Shown here: positions 49,318 to 52,428 of the stretch, in pieces
Layout: each line of letters opens with the position of its first letter
Position numbering within the stretch: the first letter of the stretch is position 1
Assembly: GCA_002414505.1 (NCBI GenBank)
Contig: DHZF01000131.1
Span: 1 to 52,428, forward strand
Reading direction: 5' to 3'
DNA from: Hyphomonas sp. UBA5111
GTDB lineage: Bacteria; Pseudomonadota; Alphaproteobacteria; Caulobacterales; Hyphomonadaceae
Length of the DNA stretch: 52,428 nucleotides
Program-made: the position numbers and the translations under genes
Notes under the pieces: model-generated
The model's input: only the letters and a program-made list of their open reading frames with translations
Told to the model about the DNA's origin: nothing
Database searches by the model: none

Positions 49318-49749
49318 ATGCCACCTTACAAATTCGCAGTTTACGGCTCCGAGGTGTTTCTCGGAATTATCGCGGGCGCGGGAAGTGCGGCCGCGAGCGC
49401 TGCTGGCGGGCATACATTCAACAGCCTGATCATTGCCGCCGCGTGCGCGGGCTCTGCCTCTGCCATCGCCTTCAATGCGTTCAACAGCGCGGAGAAGGAA
49501 GTCGACACGATTGTGCGCCGGGTGACGAAATCGTTCATCCTCTTCCTGATCGGTGTCTGCTTCGGCCTATTCATGAACACGTCCATTGCCGGCATCCTTC
49601 CCGGCGTTGACCTGATCGGCGGCACCTATCTGGGCGGGCTGACGGGATATGGCCTTGTCGCCATATTGCTGAGTTCGAGAATGCGTGAGGGTATTTCCGA
49701 CACCATCTTTGCCGTCCTGCGTTTAGTCACAAAGGACAAGGACAAATGA
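49318..49749 (+). CDS. Multi-span membrane protein, holin-like
   Basis: A 143-residue protein with about four hydrophobic helices (residues 10-28, 36-54, 69-91 and 101-119). Its size and place behind the endolysin suit a holin, but it is larger than most. It overlaps the next gene by 4 nt and they probably act as a pair. Confidence 0.55.
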   Translation: MPPYKFAVYGSEVFLGIIAGAGSAAASAAGGHTFNSLIIAAACAGSASAIAFNAFNSAEKEVDTIVRRVTKSFILFLIGVCFGLFMNTSIAGILPGVDLIGGTYLGGLTGYGLVAILLSSRMREGISDTIFAVLRLVTKDKDK

Positions 49750-50156
49750 CGGTCGCCGATCTGATCAATGCACACGAAAGCCCCATCATTGTGCTGGCTT
49801 GCATCGCGCAGGTGATGTTCGCCTTCTTCGTACTGGTGGCCACCGCCGAACAGCCGGTGATGACGCCAAGCCTTCCATGGGTGAAGTGCAGCCATTCGCT
49901 GACACAGAACATCCTGCGCTTCCTGATCTGCCTCGGGTGGATCGGGGTCATCTTCGGGGCCACGCTCTCGGCCAGCGGCATCCTCATGGATCTGACAGGC
50001 CAGTCATCCCATATCGTCAGCCAGGCACAGAATGATTTCGGCGTTCTGATTTCCCGAATGTCCGGCGCGGTGATTATCCCGCATGCGGCCTATGTGTCGT
50101 GGCGGTTCGTGGTTCTTTGGGTCCAGTGCGAGCGGGAGAAACGGGGGAAGGGCTGA
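49746..50156 (+). CDS. Multi-span membrane protein, holin-like partner
   Basis: A 136-residue protein with three hydrophobic helices (residues 14-35, 58-80 and 105-127) and a positively charged C-terminus (EREKRGKG) of the type found in holins. The ATGA overlap with the previous gene implies coupled synthesis. Last rightward gene before a strong terminator. Confidence 0.55.
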   Translation: MTVADLINAHESPIIVLACIAQVMFAFFVLVATAEQPVMTPSLPWVKCSHSLTQNILRFLICLGWIGVIFGATLSASGILMDLTGQSSHIVSQAQNDFGVLISRMSGAVIIPHAAYVSWRFVVLWVQCEREKRGKG

Positions 50157-50261
50157 GTATCGCCCCAGCTTGGCCGCTGGCGAGCGGTTTTCACTTTTCC
50201 GCGCCATGACAAGGAAACCGAACAAAGCGCGCTGGTGACCCCTTAAAATCGATTAATGCGA

Positions 50262-50291
50262 CCCCCTGGCCGAAAGGCTGGGGGGTTTTTT
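50262..50291 (+). terminator. Intrinsic terminator of the late operon
   Basis: CCCCCTGGCC (50262-50271), GAAA tetraloop, GGCTGGGGGG (50276-50285), six T (50286-50291). End of the rightward late transcript. The rest of 50157-50349 holds no gene. Confidence 0.88.
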
Positions 50292-50305
50292 GCGTTTCCG
50301 GGCAT

Positions 50306-50339
50306 AAAAAAAGCCCCCGCACCAGATGGCAACGGGGGC
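50306..50339 (-). terminator. Intrinsic terminator of the leftward membrane-protein gene
   Basis: On the minus strand GCCCCCG and CGGGGGC (50333-50339 and 50313-50319) form the stem, followed by seven T (50312-50306). It faces the late-operon terminator 15 bp away. Confidence 0.8.
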
Positions 50340-50349
50340 AAGTTCACGC

Positions 50350-51075
50350 TTAAGCTCTCAATGGGAAGACGTTATCGTCTGGCTCATCCAGATCCGCGAG
50401 CTTGCGCTCGAAGTCTGCGATGGCCTTCTTGTCCCGCAACTTCTGTTGCCGCTTCTGGGCGCGGCGCTGTGGTTTGGTCAGGCCCTTCGTGGAAGGGGTG
50501 GCCAGTGCATAGAGCCCGCCGATCTTCACCAGCTCGAACAAGGCGAGCAGGATGTAGATGATGCCTTCAGGAGGGGGAGCGGACTTCAGAGCCTCAAGGG
50601 CCTTTTGGTCTGCCGTCTTCTGGCGGCTCTCGTAACGCGCGAGGTTCAGTTCCGAGTCATCGGCCACGAAGATGGCCTTGTACTCGTCAGCGACCTCCTG
50701 AGCCGCATCAGCGCGGGCCTGAAGGGCGGTGTGGTTGGCGTCGGCCTCAAGGAACAGCGTGCTGAATGCCTTGTGACCGCTGAGAACGCATCCCGTGATG
50801 GCGAGTGCCAGGATGATGCTGGAAAGGCGGGCCTTCCAGAATCGGTTGTTCTCGTAATCCGCAACGATGTGCCGAAGCGACAGCGCTGCGATGACCTCGC
50901 CGGATGCAATCACTGTCCCGAACACGATGCTGGTGAGCAGCGCCGGGAACATCTGTGACGCGCCGTAGACGTTAAGAGTGGCGGACCCGAAGGCCGCAAC
51001 GATGATGGCAATTGCCGTGACCTTGCGGCCCTCGAAGTCTTGTAGAAAGCGTGAGGAGTTTGTAGATTGTGACAT
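50350..51075 (-). CDS. Membrane protein of the attR-side cargo module
   Basis: A 241-residue protein with about four hydrophobic helices (residues 20-40, 45-65, 85-105 and 170-190), a long coiled charged loop between the third and fourth, and a basic tail (QRRAQKRQQKLRDKK). I do not recognise the family. The ATG at 51075 has GGAG 7-8 nt before it, and the SD sits in a hairpin loop. Located next to attR under its own promoter, it is a candidate superinfection-exclusion or lysogenic-conversion protein. Confidence 0.65.
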   Translation of the reverse strand: MSQSTNSSRFLQDFEGRKVTAIAIIVAAFGSATLNVYGASQMFPALLTSIVFGTVIASGEVIAALSLRHIVADYENNRFWKARLSSIILALAITGCVLSGHKAFSTLFLEADANHTALQARADAAQEVADEYKAIFVADDSELNLARYESRQKTADQKALEALKSAPPPEGIIYILLALFELVKIGGLYALATPSTKGLTKPQRRAQKRQQKLRDKKAIADFERKLADLDEPDDNVFPLRA

Positions 51076-51077
51076 GG

Positions 51078-51166
51078 TGCTTCTCCAAAAGCAGCGCCTC
51101 TCGGCGCGGTGTCTGGCAGTGTGCGCTGCCAGCGCCCCACCGGGGCGAAACAAGGCGCGTAACGCC
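51078..51166 (-). promoter_or_regulatory. Leader with five tandem hairpins
   Basis: Five adjacent stem-loops: 51154-51166 (GGCG/CGCC), 51133-51147 (CGCCCC/GGGGCG), 51113-51132 (CTGGCAG/CTGCCAG), 51094-51107 (GCGCC/GGCGC) and 51078-51093 (TGCTT/AAGCA). The last one holds the GGAG of the membrane-protein gene in its loop. They lie in the untranslated leader of that gene. Confidence 0.65.
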
Positions 51167-51248
51167 CTCTTTGGCTCCGGGTGTCTTCATCATTGTCAAA
51201 CAGCGCATCGGGATTTTCGCTCAGCGCCTTCCGGCAATCCCTGCTGAC

Positions 51249-51329
51249 GTAGTGACACATAGTTTATTTGTAGTGACATGTCAATGGGAATGTATTGACA
51301 TATTTTTCTCGCGTCACTACGTTTACCGC
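51249..51329. promoter_or_regulatory. Divergent promoters with TAGTGAC operator boxes
   Basis: Leftward: TTGACA (51284-51279), 17 bp, TATGTG (51261-51256). Rightward: TTGACA (51295-51300), 17 bp, TACGTT (51318-51323), start expected at 51330. TAGTGAC boxes at 51250-51256 and 51271-51277, and inverted at 51313-51319, overlap the -10 boxes or the spacer. Confidence 0.68.
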
Positions 51330-51515
51330 ATGGCAAGAAATGACATTCCCAAATCATTCCGGTTCCAGCCCGAAGAACTCGAACTGCTCGAACGTCTGGC
51401 TGGTGAGTACGGCAGCGCAAAAGCGGCTGTGATGGCTGGCCTGCGCGAATTGGAGGGGAAGAAAGAGCCTTCCACCGCCGAACTTTTCAAGATGCTGAAG
51501 GCGCGCCTGAAATAG
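51330..51515 (+). CDS. Ribbon-helix-helix regulator
   Basis: A 61-residue protein with the ribbon-helix-helix pattern: strand IPKSFRFQPE, then helices ELELLERLAGEY and AKAAVMAGLRELEG. It is probably the regulator of the divergent membrane-protein gene through the TAGTGAC boxes, and autoregulatory. No SD precedes the ATG at 51330, while the promoter spacing predicts transcription from its first base, so it may be leaderless. Confidence 0.7.
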   Translation: MARNDIPKSFRFQPEELELLERLAGEYGSAKAAVMAGLRELEGKKEPSTAELFKMLKARLK

Positions 51516-51549
51516 CGCGATCTGTAGTAACTATCGAAGGAGTAGCCGG

Positions 51550-51813
51550 ATGCCTTGGTCTCCAATCGCCGACGCACCAAGAGATGGAACCCTGATAGAT
51601 GTCTGGTTCAATGGGCCACGGCATAAGGATGGCGGAGGGCGAGTGCCTGATTGCTGGTATGATCCAGACGGAAATCTTATGTATGATTATGGCAGAGACG
51701 GGCCGGGAAAGGCCGGAATCTACGTTGATGATGAGCCAACCCATTTCATGCTTCCGCCGGAAGGGCCAGAAATACCGCAACCTGTAATCAGGACGAGCGA
51801 TCCGGCCGCATGA
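51550..51813 (+). CDS. Small phage protein (DUF551-like start)
   Basis: An 87-residue protein with the opening PWSPIADAPRDGTLIDVWFN, a pattern common in short phage proteins that contain a W-x-P-I and A-P-R-D-G-T motif. The remainder is Gly/Pro/Asp-rich. AAGGAG SD 9 nt upstream. Unknown function. Overlaps the next small frame by 4 nt (ATGA). Confidence 0.62.
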   Translation: MPWSPIADAPRDGTLIDVWFNGPRHKDGGGRVPDCWYDPDGNLMYDYGRDGPGKAGIYVDDEPTHFMLPPEGPEIPQPVIRTSDPAA

Positions 51814-51944
51814 ATGATCTGGGAATTGTTCAGGCGGGCAGGGGTGGTGAACGGGCCTGTCAGGAACGATCCGGCAACAGCTTGGAAAAAACGCTGGAAA
51901 AAATGCGGTTGCTCAGGGCGGGCCGGAAACCGCTGAACCTGTAA
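51810..51944 (+). CDS. Possible 44-residue basic peptide next to attR
   Basis: A frame opened by ATGA overlap with the preceding gene and closed 11 bp before attR. The product is basic (EKMRLLRAGRKPLNL at its end). The two right arm-site candidates lie inside this frame, so the DNA may be kept for integrase binding rather than for the peptide. Confidence 0.45.
   Translation: MNDLGIVQAGRGGERACQERSGNSLEKTLEKMRLLRAGRKPLNL
51883..51904 (+). repeat. Right pair of candidate integrase arm sites
   Basis: TGGAAAAAAC at 51883-51892 and TGGAAAAAAT at 51895-51904, the same box and orientation as the two behind attL. Confidence 0.6.
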
Positions 51945-51954
51945 TAATTGCTGG

Positions 51955-51999
51955 TGGAGCGGGTGAAGGGAATCGAACCCTCGTCGTCAGCTTGGGAAG
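51955..51999 (-). repeat. attR: attR core within tRNA-Gly
   Basis: Perfect 45-bp copy of attL covering the T arm, variable loop and anticodon loop of tRNA-Gly. The phage supplied this 3' part, which rebuilds the gene. Confidence 0.93.
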
Positions 52000-52028
52000 C
52001 TGCTGCTCTACCATTGAGCTACACCCGC
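51955..52028 (-). tRNA. tRNA-Gly (anticodon CCC), the integration target
   Basis: Minus-strand cloverleaf with encoded CCA: acceptor GCGGGTG/CACCCGC, D arm GCTC/GAGC, anticodon loop TTCCCAA (anticodon CCC), T arm GAGGG-TTCGATT-CCCTT. The first anticodon-stem pair is G-A, a mismatch. The gene is complete after integration because the phage carries the 3' half. It is now followed downstream by phage DNA instead of its former terminator at 3283. Confidence 0.92.
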
Positions 52029-52056
52029 GACCGCACACGTATCTGAGCCGGAAACG

Positions 52057-52082
52057 GCCGCCGCGCAAGAGGGCGCAGCGGC
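52057..52082 (-). terminator. Probable hairpin between GH51 gene and tRNA
   Basis: GCCGC and GCGC form an imperfect stem (52057-52066 with 52073-52082, one mismatch) with a 6-nt loop; only a short T-run follows on the minus strand. Confidence 0.35.
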
Positions 52083-52097
52083 GATTTAAACCGGGCC

Positions 52098-52428
52098 CTA
52101 GTCGAGTGTCACCACCACGACGGAGCGCGCCGGAATGGAGAGGACGAGATCGTCCGCGGTGCCGTCCACGATATAGGGGGCCGGCTGAACCCGGTCCGGC
52201 GCGTCGAACGTGTTATGGGAATCCATCTCCTCTCCCTGCAGGATGCGGCCGGTGGCCTTGCTGGCACCGAAAGCGCTCGTATCGACCAGATGGTCGTCAT
52301 GGGCAGATGCATTCACCAAGGCCAGCACGATGCGGCCGTCCTCCGTCCGCGCGGCGCTGGCGCTGATGGCCGGCACCGTAACATCCCCAAACACATAGTC
52401 CGGTGACTGAAGATTCATTTCAAGCGCT
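52098..52428 (-). CDS. GH51 alpha-L-arabinofuranosidase, C-terminal end (enters from the right edge)
   Basis: The frame is open to the window edge. The visible 110 residues match the C-terminal beta-sandwich of GH51 arabinofuranosidases: SPDYVFGDVTVPAISASAA, IVLALVNAS and ATGRILQGEEMDSHNTFDAP, then the final strand SVVVVTLD. The enzyme removes arabinose from hemicellulose or pectin side chains. The catalytic domain lies outside the window. Confidence 0.85.
   Translation of the reverse strand, partial: ALEMNLQSPDYVFGDVTVPAISASAARTEDGRIVLALVNASAHDDHLVDTSAFGASKATGRILQGEEMDSHNTFDAPDRVQPAPYIVDGTADDLVLSIPARSVVVVTLD

Larger units (their letters stand above)
3317..51999. mobile_element. Complete temperate siphovirus prophage, about 48.6 kb
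   Basis: Bounded by a perfect 45-bp direct repeat (3317-3361 and 51955-51999) that is the 3' part of tRNA-Gly; the repeat-to-repeat distance is 48,638 bp. Inside are, in order: integrase and recombination operon, repressor/Cro switch, replication genes, terminase, portal, protease/scaffold, capsid, connectors, tail tube, frameshifted tail chaperone, tape measure, tail tip, tailspike, lysis genes and cargo near attR. No broken gene was noticed in any essential module, so it looks inducible. The tape measure and the absence of a sheath gene indicate a long non-contractile tail. Confidence 0.93.

Noticed and set aside
50910..51260. Minus-strand frame upstream of the attR-side membrane-protein gene
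   Set aside because: It would begin upstream of the predicted transcription start at about 51249, covers the hairpin leader, and its second half is Ser/Arg-rich noise.
1..52428. CRISPR arrays and insertion sequences
   Set aside because: No regularly spaced direct repeats with unique spacers and no transposase-like frame or terminal inverted repeats were seen.

Overview
The window holds a complete, apparently intact temperate siphovirus prophage of about 48.6 kb, integrated in the 3' end of a tRNA-Gly(CCC) gene of a GC-rich alphaproteobacterium. Host features that point to the Alphaproteobacteria, possibly the Hyphomonadaceae/Caulobacterales (inference), are a gspL-gspM-gspN-lipoprotein cluster, a CAP-domain exported protein and the C-terminus of a GH51 arabinofuranosidase. 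The phage itself carries a GcrA-like cell-cycle regulator, a family known from that class.

Layout. 1-3313 is host DNA: the end of a type II secretion operon, a CAP protein and a hairpin terminator. attL (3317-3361) and attR (51955-51999) are a perfect 45-bp direct repeat. attR lies in the intact tRNA-Gly (51955-52028, minus strand), and the GH51 gene follows. Four TGGAAAAAA(C/T) boxes, two inside each att site, look like integrase arm sites.

Leftward early operon (13847 to 3459, minus strand). This is about 21 tightly packed genes, most overlapping by 1-8 nt. It runs from small unknown proteins to a RecE-like nuclease, a coiled-coil protein, a RecT annealing protein, a DEDDh exonuclease, an ASCH protein, a LAGLIDADG-like protein, a zinc-finger protein, a small excisionase-like protein and the tyrosine integrase.

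Immunity region (13850-15973). A LexA-type (S24) repressor and two membrane proteins are transcribed leftward, and a Cro-like protein rightward. Operators of one family (core GCATAA and its complement) lie at both the presumed PL and PR. Both promoters have a TTGACT -35 box, and Cro looks leaderless.

Rightward early genes (15698-26377). These cover a RuvC-like resolvase, an adenine and a cytosine DNA methyltransferase, a DnaB helicase, a winged-helix initiator with iteron-like repeats inside its gene, a GcrA-like protein, an MmcB-like nuclease-fold protein and an HNH endonuclease. A CAT-anticodon tRNA with a bulged acceptor stem and a structured non-coding stretch follow.

Late genes (26985-50156). 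Packaging, head and tail genes come in lambda-like order. They include a protease with an in-frame nested scaffold start, a tail-chaperone pair joined by a T TTT TTC -1 frameshift, tape measure, tail tip and tailspike. A lysis group follows: GH108 endolysin, lipoprotein and holin-like membrane proteins.

Cargo. An inverted class I methyltransferase sits after the tailspike. A divergent module near attR pairs a membrane protein, whose leader can form five tandem hairpins, with a ribbon-helix-helix regulator.

Most gene functions are assigned from recognisable family motifs. No database search was run.
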